NCBI GenBank assembly: GCA_964644025.1
Contig: CAZXVW010000018.1
Span: 1-36,356 of the forward strand
DNA from: CAZXVW01 sp964644025
GTDB taxonomy: Bacteria; Acidobacteriota; Terriglobia; Bryobacterales; Bryobacteraceae
DNA: 36,356 nt
Reading direction: 5' to 3'
Made by a program: the position numbers and the translations under genes. The notes below the pieces were generated by a model. That model saw nothing but the letters and a program-made list of their open reading frames with translations. It did no database searches and was not told the DNA's origin. This document shows, in pieces, positions 7,557 to 14,867 of the stretch (position 1 is the first letter of the stretch; every line of letters starts with the position of its first letter).

Positions 7557-9710
7557 TCATTGCGCCAGCCCCAGCGAGACCACCTTGACGCCGGGTGGAA
7601 TTTCGTTGTGCGAGATCACCATCAGATTCGGCAACGAGGACTCGGCGATCTGCCGGACGAAGAAGCGCGCCCCGGAGCTGGTCAGCAACACTACCGGCGT
7701 TTGCGTCCCGCCTACGATCTTCGTCAGCCGGTCCAGGATCTCCCGGATCCGCTGGGGAGCCAGATTCAGATGGCTGGTGTGTTCGCTGTGCTCCACCGCC
7801 GACTCGATCGCCTGGTCCAAAGAAGCGTCCAGGAAAAAGGCCGCCAGTTCGCCGGCAGCATTCAGATACGGCTGTACGATCATCCGGCGGATCGCCTGGC
7901 GCACGTACTCAGTCAGCAAGACCGGGTTCTTGGTGATCTGGGCTCCCTCACTCAGGGTTTCCAGAATCGAGACGCCGTCCCGAATCGAAACCCGTTCTCG
8001 GAGCAGGTTCTGCAGAACCTTTTGCACCACCGACAGTGGCAGCAATTTAGGCACCAAATCTTCCACCACCCGCGGGTTATCCTCCGCCACCCGGTCGAGC
8101 AGCCGCTTGGCGTCCTGCCGCGAAAAAAGCTCATGGGCGTATTGGCGGACGATCTCGGCCAAATGCGTCCCCAGCACACTCACCGGGTCCACCACGGTGT
8201 AGCCCGCCTGCCGCGCCTCCTCGGCCGCACTCGCCGGCACCCAAACGGCGGGCATGCCGAACGCTGGTTCCCGAGTCGGCGTCCCCTCCACCGCCACCGT
8301 TTTCTCTCCGGCCGGCTGAATGGCCAGCTCGCAGCCGGGCAGCAGTTCGTATCGGGCAATCTCCACTCCTTTGAGCAGGATCCGGTACTCACCGGCCTTC
8401 AGCGACAGGTTGTCAGTGACCCGCACCGGGGGAAGCAGGTACCCCAACTCGGAAGCCAGTTGCCGGCGGATCGCGCCGATGCGGCGCAACAGCGGAGAGT
8501 TTTGCCCGCCTTCGACCAGCTTCACCAGGCCCAGCCCTACCTCGGTCGCCAGCGGCTCGACCTTCAACAGCTTCTCCAGGTTCTCGCGCGCCGGCGCGCG
8601 GCTCGCAGGAGGTGCCATTTTCTTGGCGGCGGCAGACTTTCGGCTCAGCCGCCAGCAGAACACGCCCAGGCCGCCACCGAGAATCAGGAACGGAATCCGC
8701 GGCAATCCCGGAAACGCGGCCATCGCCATCAAAACTCCCGAGGCAAGCACCAGCGGCTGGACGTTACCGAATACCTGTTTGCGGAAATCCACCCCCAGGC
8801 GCGCCTCCGAGCTCGCCCGGGTGACGATCAGCCCTCCGGAAACCGAGATCATCAGCGCCGGGATCACCGTCACCAGGCCGTCGCCGATGGTCAGCACCGT
8901 GTAAGTCTCCAGCGCCCGGCGCAGTTCCATGCCGTGCTGCAGCACGCCGATGAGAAACCCGGCGATGATATTGATGCCGGTGATGATAATGCTGGCTACC
9001 GCATCGCGCTGGGTGAAACGAGAGGCGCCGTCCATCGCTCCGTAGAACTCCGATTCCGCGGCCAGTTCCCGCCGCCGCCGCCGCGCCTCCGCCTCGTCGA
9101 TCAAGCCGGCGTTGAGGTCGGAATCGATCGACATCTGCTTGCCCGGCATCGCGTCCAGCGTGAAGCGCGCCGTCACCTCGGAGATGCGCACCGCCCCGTG
9201 GTTGATCACCACGTACTGAATGGCGATCAGTACCAGAAAGATCACCGCCCCGATGATGTAGTTGCCGCCGACCACGAAGCTGCCGAAGGCCTGGATGACT
9301 TGTCCGGCCGCGCTGGTCCCCGTGTTCCCGTTCAGCAGAATCAGCCGGGACGAGGAGATGTTCAGCGCCAGCCGGAACAGCGTCATCAACAGCAGCGTGG
9401 TCGGGAAAACGCTGAATTCCACCGGCCGGGTGATGTACATCGCCACCAGCATGATCACCACCGACAGGGTAATGTTCGCGCTGATCAGGATATCCAGCAG
9501 CGCCGGCGGCAAGGGCGTGATCATCGCCACCACCACGCCCAGCACGGCGAGCGGGACCGCCAGGTCGCCCCAGCTCACCTTCGGGAAACTGGCGGCGAAA
9601 CCCGGCGCCAGGGCCACCTTGCCGGAATGCGGCCGCTGCGGCGGCGCCCCGGTGTTGGCCTCCATCGCCGCGCCGCTCACCGCGGATATCGGACCGCCCG
9701 CGCTCCCCAT
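7557..9710 (-). CDS. flhA: Flagellar export gate protein FlhA
   Basis: 717 residues, slightly longer than the usual 680-700. The N-terminus has a Gly/Pro-rich lead of about 45 residues before the membrane part. Transmembrane segments at about 50-340 carry family sequence such as PLPPALLDILISANITLS and the FHIPEP-type loop around ARFTLDAMPGKQMSIDSDLN with GLIDEAEARRRR. The cytoplasmic half (about 365-717) is the chaperone-docking region, with PVSVLGTHLAEIVRQYAHEL and RVSIRDGVSILETLSEGA. FlhA is the nonameric ring of the type III flagellar export gate and uses the proton motive force. The start is ATG at 9708-9710, three bases after the flhB stop. The long plus-strand open frames over this gene are antisense by-products of high GC. 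Confidence 0.96.
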   Translation of the reverse strand: MGSAGGPISAVSGAAMEANTGAPPQRPHSGKVALAPGFAASFPKVSWGDLAVPLAVLGVVVAMITPLPPALLDILISANITLSVVIMLVAMYITRPVEFSVFPTTLLLMTLFRLALNISSSRLILLNGNTGTSAAGQVIQAFGSFVVGGNYIIGAVIFLVLIAIQYVVINHGAVRISEVTARFTLDAMPGKQMSIDSDLNAGLIDEAEARRRRRELAAESEFYGAMDGASRFTQRDAVASIIITGINIIAGFLIGVLQHGMELRRALETYTVLTIGDGLVTVIPALMISVSGGLIVTRASSEARLGVDFRKQVFGNVQPLVLASGVLMAMAAFPGLPRIPFLILGGGLGVFCWRLSRKSAAAKKMAPPASRAPARENLEKLLKVEPLATEVGLGLVKLVEGGQNSPLLRRIGAIRRQLASELGYLLPPVRVTDNLSLKAGEYRILLKGVEIARYELLPGCELAIQPAGEKTVAVEGTPTREPAFGMPAVWVPASAAEEARQAGYTVVDPVSVLGTHLAEIVRQYAHELFSRQDAKRLLDRVAEDNPRVVEDLVPKLLPLSVVQKVLQNLLRERVSIRDGVSILETLSEGAQITKNPVLLTEYVRQAIRRMIVQPYLNAAGELAAFFLDASLDQAIESAVEHSEHTSHLNLAPQRIREILDRLTKIVGGTQTPVVLLTSSGARFFVRQIAESSLPNLMVISHNEIPPGVKVVSLGLAQ

Positions 9711-9713
9711 CGG

Positions 9714-10802
9714 CTATCCTCCCCTCCTGGCCCCGCCGCCTCCCGGCAGATGAGCATTCATCAGCCGGTAGATGTAAGCCAGGATCTCAGCCACCGCCCG
9801 GTACAGGTGAATCGGGATCTCCTGGCCGACCTCCACGGAAACGTACAACGCCCGCGCCAGCGGCGGGTTCTCCACCACCGGCACCTCGTGCTCGATCGCC
9901 TTCTCACGGATGCGCCGCGCCAGGTAGTTCTTTCCTTTGGCCACCACCTTCGGCGCCGCCATCGTTTCCAGCTCGTACTGCAACGCCACCGCGTAATGGG
10001 TCGGGTTGACGATGACCGCCGCGGCCTTGGCCACGTCGCTCATCATCTGCCGCCGGAGCATCTCCCGCTGCAGCCTCCGGATCCTGCTCTTGGTTTGCGG
10101 ATTTCCTTCGATCTCCTTGAGCTCGTCACGGACCTCCTGCTTGGTCATCCGCAGATCCTTGCGATAGCGCCGCCGCTGGCGCACCAGGTCAATCACGCCC
10201 AGCACCAGGAACAGCCCGGCGGCTTTCCAGAACAGTTCCTCGATGGAGTTGCCGATGCGAGCCAGACCACTTTCCACCCCGAGCAGCGGCAAACTCAGGA
10301 AGGCGTCCAGGTGGCTGCGAACTACCAGGTAAACCACGTACAAGAACAGCGGCATCAGCACCAGCGCCTGGAAAAACTGCGGCACGTTCTGCCGGGCCAG
10401 GTTCTTGACCTTGTTCACCGGGTTGAGCCGCTGGAAATCCGGCTGGAGCTTCTTGAGCGAAAAGCCCATGCGCGTGGTGGCCAATTGCACGCCCACCGTG
10501 ATCAGCATCAGCAGTCCGCCGGCCGCCACCAGCGGCAGCGTCGCCGGAAACAGGATGTGCTGAAACAGCCGGACCACCTCGGCGCGGTCCACCTCCGCCT
10601 GAAAGCCGTGCGCCAGCAGGAACCGCGTCAGCGTCCGGGCCTTCAGCAGCCACTCGGTTGAAAAGGCGGCCAGCAGGGCCACCACGGCGGCGAACTGCAG
10701 CGACGAGACAAAGTCCTTGCTGACAGCGAAGTTGCCTTCTTCCCTCGCTTTCTGGATCCGCCGCTCGGTCGGCTGTTCGGTGCGTTGATCCTTGTCGGCC
10801 AT
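9714..10802 (-). CDS. flhB: Flagellar export gate switch protein FlhB
   Basis: 362 residues, the usual length. The N-terminus KDQRTEQPTERRIQKAREEG is typical of FlhB/YscU. Four hydrophobic segments lie between about 32 and 210. The cytoplasmic part carries the autocleavage motif NPTH (266-269, in VIVNPTHYAVAL), whose cleavage between Asn and Pro switches export from rod/hook to filament substrates. The closing segment around VGQEIPIHLYRAVAEILAYIY is also canonical. It sits between fliR (9-base gap) and flhA (3-base gap). The switching event depends on the hook-length ruler FliK, encoded at the start of the same operon. Confidence 0.96.
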   Translation of the reverse strand: MADKDQRTEQPTERRIQKAREEGNFAVSKDFVSSLQFAAVVALLAAFSTEWLLKARTLTRFLLAHGFQAEVDRAEVVRLFQHILFPATLPLVAAGGLLMLITVGVQLATTRMGFSLKKLQPDFQRLNPVNKVKNLARQNVPQFFQALVLMPLFLYVVYLVVRSHLDAFLSLPLLGVESGLARIGNSIEELFWKAAGLFLVLGVIDLVRQRRRYRKDLRMTKQEVRDELKEIEGNPQTKSRIRRLQREMLRRQMMSDVAKAAAVIVNPTHYAVALQYELETMAAPKVVAKGKNYLARRIREKAIEHEVPVVENPPLARALYVSVEVGQEIPIHLYRAVAEILAYIYRLMNAHLPGGGGARRGG

Positions 10803-10811
10803 GATTCTCCA

Positions 10812-11591
10812 TCACCGCGGCGAGCGCAATACCGCGGCGAGAACCCGTAGGGTTGTCGCCGCCGCCGACTGGTACAGCGTTGGGAGCAGGACCGCGATCA
10901 CGGCCAGCAACCCCATCGAAATCAGCATCTTGGCCGGAAAGGCCAGCATCAACAGTTGCAGTTGGGCGTTGATCCGGCCGAGCAACGCCAGCGAAATGTC
11001 CACCAGCATGAGCAACGCCACCACCGGCAGCGACAGGCGGACGGCGACAGCGAACATCCCCGCACCCAACCGCAGAACCTGTTCGGCCGAGGACAGACTC
11101 AGCAGGAAACTCCCCGGCGGGTAGGACTGGAAGCTCCCTGCGAAGATCCGGATCACCTCGCGGTCCAGACCGAAGGCGAAGAACAGTAACCCGGCCGCCA
11201 AATGCGTAAACAACTGGAGCACGCTGCTGTCGGCCTGGGTGGCCGGGTCGATCGTGGAAGCGTAGCCGTAGCCGGCCTGCAACCCGAAAATCTGGCTGGA
11301 AAGAATGAATGCCTCATTGAGGAAGGCTACGCCAAGCCCCGCGGTAACTCCGAAGGCAAGCTCCGCGATCAGCCATACGACCAGCTCGCCCAGGCGCAGA
11401 CCCGCCACGGGCACCCGCGGCCAGGCGGGCAGCAGCGCGAGGGTCAAACCCAGCGTCAGCAGCGCCCGCGCCATCACCGGCGTGTTCCGGTACCCAGGCA
11501 GCGGAACGAAACTCACCGCGCCTCCCACCCGCGCCAGAACGAGCGCGAATGCCACCACGCCGGCCAGAGGGAATCGCAGTTCATCGGGCAT
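10812..11591 (-). CDS. fliR: Flagellar export gate membrane protein FliR
   Basis: 259 residues, mostly hydrophobic with about six membrane segments. Family landmarks include FVPLPGYRNTPVMARALLTLGLTLALLP, NEAFILSSQIFGLQAGYGYA and ADSSVLQLFTHLAAGLLFFAFGLD. FliR forms, with FliP and FliQ, the helical FliP5Q4R1 export gate in the MS-ring pore. The ATG at 11589-11591 lies inside the 3' end of fliQ, an 11-base overlap suggesting coupled translation. The order fliP-fliQ-fliR-flhB-flhA is the conserved one. Confidence 0.95.
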   Translation of the reverse strand: MPDELRFPLAGVVAFALVLARVGGAVSFVPLPGYRNTPVMARALLTLGLTLALLPAWPRVPVAGLRLGELVVWLIAELAFGVTAGLGVAFLNEAFILSSQIFGLQAGYGYASTIDPATQADSSVLQLFTHLAAGLLFFAFGLDREVIRIFAGSFQSYPPGSFLLSLSSAEQVLRLGAGMFAVAVRLSLPVVALLMLVDISLALLGRINAQLQLLMLAFPAKMLISMGLLAVIAVLLPTLYQSAAATTLRVLAAVLRSPR

Positions 11592-11850
11592 AGCGTCCCA
11601 GGTCCCCGAACAAAGTCACCGTGTACGTGGTCAGCTTCATCAGCATCCACGGCAGGAACAGAAACAGCCCGATCAGAAATGCCGCCAGCCGCGGCACCGT
11701 CCCAAACGCCGAGTCCTGCATCGAGGTCAGGATCTGCACCAGGCCCATCACCGCGCCCGCCACAAAGCCCAGCCCCAGCAATGGCAGGCTCAGCCAGAAC
11801 GTCGTCATCAGCGCCTGCCGGAGAATGTCCACCACTTGATGCTCGGTCAC
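11581..11850 (-). CDS. fliQ: Flagellar export gate protein FliQ
   Basis: 89 residues, exactly the family size, with two membrane hairpin helices: LRQALMTTFWLSLPLLGLGF and AFLIGLFLFLPWMLMKLTTY. Between them is the conserved VQILTSMQDSAFGTVPRLAA. It is a subunit of the FliPQR gate. The start codon is GTG (11848-11850). It begins 30 bases after fliP and overlaps fliR by 11 bases. Confidence 0.94.
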   Translation of the reverse strand: MTEHQVVDILRQALMTTFWLSLPLLGLGFVAGAVMGLVQILTSMQDSAFGTVPRLAAFLIGLFLFLPWMLMKLTTYTVTLFGDLGRYAR

Positions 11851-11880
11851 TGGATGCTCTGCTCCCTAACCTCCGCCCCG

Positions 11881-12630
11881 TCAATAGAAACTCTTCACCA
11901 GCGAGCCCACTACCAGGTTCCATCCGTCCACTAGCACGAACAACAGTACTTTGAACGGCGCCGACAACATCACCGGAGGCAGTTGCACCATGCCGATAGA
12001 CAGCGTCACCGAGGCCACCACCAGGTCAATGATGAGAAACGGCAGGAACAGAACCGCGCCAATCTGAAAGCCGGTCCTCAGTTCGGATAAAACGTAGGCC
12101 GGGGCGAGAATCTTCAGCTCGAGATCCGCCGGGGTGGCCGGCGCCGGGGTCTTGGAAATCTCCAGCAGCAGCCGGATGTCCTTCTCCCGGACGTATCTCA
12201 GCAGAAAATGCTTCAGCGGTTGCCGGGCCTGGTCCACCGCCTGCGTAAAGCTGATCTCGCCGCGCTCCATCGGCGCCCAGCTCTGCGTGTAAACCTGGGA
12301 GACGACCGGATGCATGATCAGGAACGTCAGAAACAGCGCGATCCCTACCAGAACCTGGTTCGAGGGCGTGGTTTGCGTCCCCAGCGCCTGCCGCAGGAAA
12401 TGCAACACCACCGTGATCCGCAAAAACGGGGTCACCGACACCAGTAGGGCCGGCAACACGGTCAGCGCCGTCAGCAGGACCACGATCTGCATCGGCACGC
12501 TCAACGCCGCTCCGGCACCGTTGGCGGCGGGCCCGACTCCCAGCAGCGACGGCGCAGGCGCCCCCTGTGCCACGCCCGTCCCGGCGGCCAGCACCAGCCC
12601 GCCGGCGCCCCACCAGCACCGCGGCCTCAC
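11881..12630 (-). CDS. fliP: Flagellar export gate protein FliP
   Basis: 249 residues. An N-terminal signal-like segment (GAGGLVLAAGTGVAQGAPA) is typical of FliP. Then come VVLLTALTVLPALLVSVTPF, the family signature RITVVLHFLRQALGTQ, LFLTFLIMHPVV, and the C-terminal gate helices FQIGAVLFLPFLIIDLVVAS and VQLPPVMLSAPFKVLLFVLV. Five FliP copies form the core of the export gate. The GTG start overlaps the TGA stop of the fliO-like gene by two bases, so the two are translationally coupled. Confidence 0.96.
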   Translation of the reverse strand: MRPRCWWGAGGLVLAAGTGVAQGAPAPSLLGVGPAANGAGAALSVPMQIVVLLTALTVLPALLVSVTPFLRITVVLHFLRQALGTQTTPSNQVLVGIALFLTFLIMHPVVSQVYTQSWAPMERGEISFTQAVDQARQPLKHFLLRYVREKDIRLLLEISKTPAPATPADLELKILAPAYVLSELRTGFQIGAVLFLPFLIIDLVVASVTLSIGMVQLPPVMLSAPFKVLLFVLVDGWNLVVGSLVKSFY

Positions 12631-13010
12631 CGCCGTCCTCCCTGAACCGGTTCCCCGATCGGCTCCAGCCGTGGCTCGCTGCGGTCCAGTTCACTCCAGG
12701 GAAAGCTCTCCAACAGCGAACACCCCGAGGCGTGAACCGCCAGCACCAGAACGCGGTCGGCCACCCGCACCAGATGCAGCACGTGCTGCGACGATAGCGG
12801 GAGCCGCTCCAGCGACTCCAGGCTCCTGGCGTGGCGGCTCTTCCGGACCTGGAACCGCAAACCGGCCGGGTTCCGCCGCCGCAGCCACCACAGCGTCGCC
12901 AGCAACAGGCCCAACACCAGGGCGATTGCCAGCAGTTGCCTCACGATTTCCATTGGCCCCTGCACTCGCTTTCTTCCGGCGGCCGCGCCGCTCGGACGCG
13001 CCCGCCTCAC
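12627..13010 (-). CDS. fliO: FliO-like flagellar export assembly protein
   Basis: About 127 residues if the GTG at 13008-13010 is used; its GTGA overlap with the fliN stop supports coupling. An ATG at 12951-12953 would give 108 residues starting directly before the membrane helix and is equally possible. One membrane span (IVRQLLAIALVLGLLLATLWWL) is followed by a small cytoplasmic beta-rich domain with LESLERLPLSSQHVLHLVRVADRVLVLAVHA, the FliO pattern. FliO is poorly conserved, so placement between fliN and fliP is the main support. It acts as a scaffold for FliP ring formation. Confidence 0.82.
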   Translation of the reverse strand: MRRARPSGAAAGRKRVQGPMEIVRQLLAIALVLGLLLATLWWLRRRNPAGLRFQVRKSRHARSLESLERLPLSSQHVLHLVRVADRVLVLAVHASGCSLLESFPWSELDRSEPRLEPIGEPVQGGRR

Positions 13011-13252
13011 AGCTCGTTGAAGTCCGTGATGCGGACCCCCAGACTGTCCTCCAGCACGACAATTTCGCCCGAGGCCACCACGGCGCCGCCGATGACAATG
13101 TCGATGTTCTCCCCCGCCGAGCGTCCCAGCTTGATCACGCTGCCCTCGGCGAGCTGCAGGATCCGGCGGACCGACATGATCTCCCGGTCCAGCTCCACTT
13201 CGATCGGAACGGTGATGTCGGCGAAGTTGGCGATTTGCTCTTGCGGACTCAT
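13007..13252 (-). CDS. fliN: Flagellar motor switch protein FliN (short form)
   Basis: 81 residues, practically one SpoA domain: ITVPIEVELDREIMSVRRIL, LAEGSVIKLGRSAGENIDIV, IGGAVVASGEIVVLEDSLG and VRITDFNEL. FliN forms the lower C-ring, binds export-complex parts (FliH) and takes part in switching rotation. It lies between flgE and fliO, whose start overlaps its stop. A second, longer SpoA protein is encoded at 4529-5395, so the C-ring may contain two FliN-type subunits. No fliM is in this window. Confidence 0.94.
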   Translation of the reverse strand: MSPQEQIANFADITVPIEVELDREIMSVRRILQLAEGSVIKLGRSAGENIDIVIGGAVVASGEIVVLEDSLGVRITDFNEL

Positions 13253-13279
13253 GACGGCTCCACCGAACAGCCGGGCCGG

Positions 13280-14524
13280 CTACCGTATCAGGTTGATCGT
13301 CTCCTGGCTGAGTTCATCGACCGTGGTCACCACGCGGGTGTTGGCCTGGTAGCCGCGCTGCAACACGATCAAGTCCGTAAACTCCCTGGCGATATCCACC
13401 GTGGAGCTTTCCACCGCCCCGCCGATAATGGTTCCGCGGCCGCCGGTCCCCGGAAGCCCGACGGCCGGCAACGCGCTGCGGGCGCTCAATTGGTAGTTGT
13501 TGTTGCCCACCGCGATCAGCGATTCCGGGTTCCGCACCGCCGCCATCGCCAGTTGAGCCACCATCTTCTGCTCCCCGTTGGAGTACTGCGCCAGCACGGC
13601 TCCTCCGTCGTCCAGGCCGACGCGGAGCAACTGCGCCGCTGGCGCGCCATCCTGGGCGTTCGCCGAGACCGCCGAGGGCTGGGCATACTGCGTGATCCGC
13701 GGGTCCACGCCGTCATAAATCTCCCAGTTCAGATCGAGATCGGCCGCCCCGTTCGCCAGCCCGGTGATCTGGAATGTCGGGAACGGCCCCCCCGGCGGCG
13801 GATCCGTCAAGGTCCCGGTTTCATCGAAGGTCAGCGTCCCCGTCTCCGGCGCGACCGGAGCGGTCACGTCGGCGTCCGGAATCGAGATCGAGTAGTCCCA
13901 CTCGTTCGGATTCGCGGATTTAGTGAAATCGATGGTGATCACATGCGAGGCCCCCAGCGAATCGTAGATCTCAATCGAGGTCGAGAAGGTCTCCGGCGGC
14001 GGTCCCGCCGAGGCCGTGGCATCCAGGTTCAGGTCCACTGAGAATTTCGTGCTGGGAATCGGCGCCTTGAGAGTGCCCACCGGGACGATGATGTCGTTGA
14101 TCGGCCCGTTGGTGTTCAGCACACCGCCACTGGCGGTCCACCCCTGCAGCTTTTCTCCGGTCGAAGTCAGCAGGTTGCCATCCTTGTCTACCTGCAGGTG
14201 CCCCCCGCGCGTGTACAACAGCGCCCCGGCTTCGTTGCGGACTATCAGGAAGCCGTCGCCCTGGATCGCCGCGTCCAGGGCGCCCGAACTGGTCTGGATC
14301 GCTCCCTGGGAGAACTGGCGCAGCGTGATCGGCCGGCCCACGCCGAAGCCAACCTGCGTCTCGCCAAGCCCGGCGCCGAGTGACTGCGTCACCAGGTCGT
14401 GAAAAGCAACCACACTGGTCTTGAAACCCGGCGTGTTGAGATTGGCAAGGTTGTTGCCAACTACGTCCACCGCCGTCGAGTGGGCGGCCAGCGCCGATAG
14501 GGCAGTTGAAAACGAAGTGAACAT
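13280..14524 (-). CDS. flgE: Flagellar hook protein FlgE
   Basis: 414 residues. The N-terminal rod-like motif reads FSTALSALAAHSTAVDVVGN followed by NLANLNTPGFKTS. Next comes the FlgE/F/G shared part (QGDGFLIVRNEAGALLYTRGG, LQVDKDGNLLTSTGEKLQGW). A middle hook-specific domain (about 130-300) follows. The C-terminal helix reads REFTDLIVLQRGYQANTRVV then TTVDELSQETINLIR. It polymerises into the hook outside the cell. AGGAG about ten bases before the ATG (14522-14524) serves as ribosome binding site. FlgD, the hook cap, is encoded just upstream. Confidence 0.95.
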   Translation of the reverse strand: MFTSFSTALSALAAHSTAVDVVGNNLANLNTPGFKTSVVAFHDLVTQSLGAGLGETQVGFGVGRPITLRQFSQGAIQTSSGALDAAIQGDGFLIVRNEAGALLYTRGGHLQVDKDGNLLTSTGEKLQGWTASGGVLNTNGPINDIIVPVGTLKAPIPSTKFSVDLNLDATASAGPPPETFSTSIEIYDSLGASHVITIDFTKSANPNEWDYSISIPDADVTAPVAPETGTLTFDETGTLTDPPPGGPFPTFQITGLANGAADLDLNWEIYDGVDPRITQYAQPSAVSANAQDGAPAAQLLRVGLDDGGAVLAQYSNGEQKMVAQLAMAAVRNPESLIAVGNNNYQLSARSALPAVGLPGTGGRGTIIGGAVESSTVDIAREFTDLIVLQRGYQANTRVVTTVDELSQETINLIR

Positions 14525-14543
14525 AACAATGAACTCCTGTAAA

Positions 14544-14867
14544 CTAATCTCCCGAGACTCCGGTGGCCGAGTCCCCCTCCGGCGCTTGCGGAGCGCCGCG
14601 CGCCGCCAGCAATTCCCGGATGGCCTCCACCTCCCGCCGCAGCCCCATCATTTGCTCGAGGTTGGTGAACTCGGCCAACTGGGTCAGGTATTCGGTCCCG
14701 TTGATCGGGTTCAGCGGGTCCTGGTTCCGGATCTGCGCCACCAGCAACTTCAGGAACATTTCCTTGCTGATTTCCTGGTCAGTTTTGCTGGCCGCCGGTG
14801 CCTGGGGATTCTCGTTGGGCGTTTCCTCAGCCGCGGTCGGCCTCAGCCCCGTAACAGTTGCAGCCAT
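14544..14867 (-). CDS. flgD: Short hook-capping protein FlgD
   Basis: 107 residues, about half the length of enteric FlgD (around 230). The conserved N-terminal capping segment is intact: DQEISKEMFLKLLVAQIRNQ, DPLNPINGTEYLTQLAEFTN and LEQMMGLRREVEAIRELLA. The C-terminal Ig/Tudor-like domains are absent; the protein stops soon after the helix. There is a strong ribosome binding site, AAGGAGGT, seven bases before the ATG (14865-14867). The gene overlaps the end of fliK by 25 bases. Short FlgD forms are known in several phyla, so this is likely functional. Confidence 0.9.
   Translation of the reverse strand: MAATVTGLRPTAAEETPNENPQAPAASKTDQEISKEMFLKLLVAQIRNQDPLNPINGTEYLTQLAEFTNLEQMMGLRREVEAIRELLAARGAPQAPEGDSATGVSGD

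Noticed and set aside
7500..10661. Open frame of 1053 codons on the plus strand
   Set aside because: It is antisense to flhA and flhB, very rich in His, Arg and Gln without any domain; a by-product of high GC in the third codon position of the real genes.
12314..14041. Open frame of 575 codons on the plus strand
   Set aside because: Antisense to fliP, fliO, fliN and flgE, with no recognisable domain.
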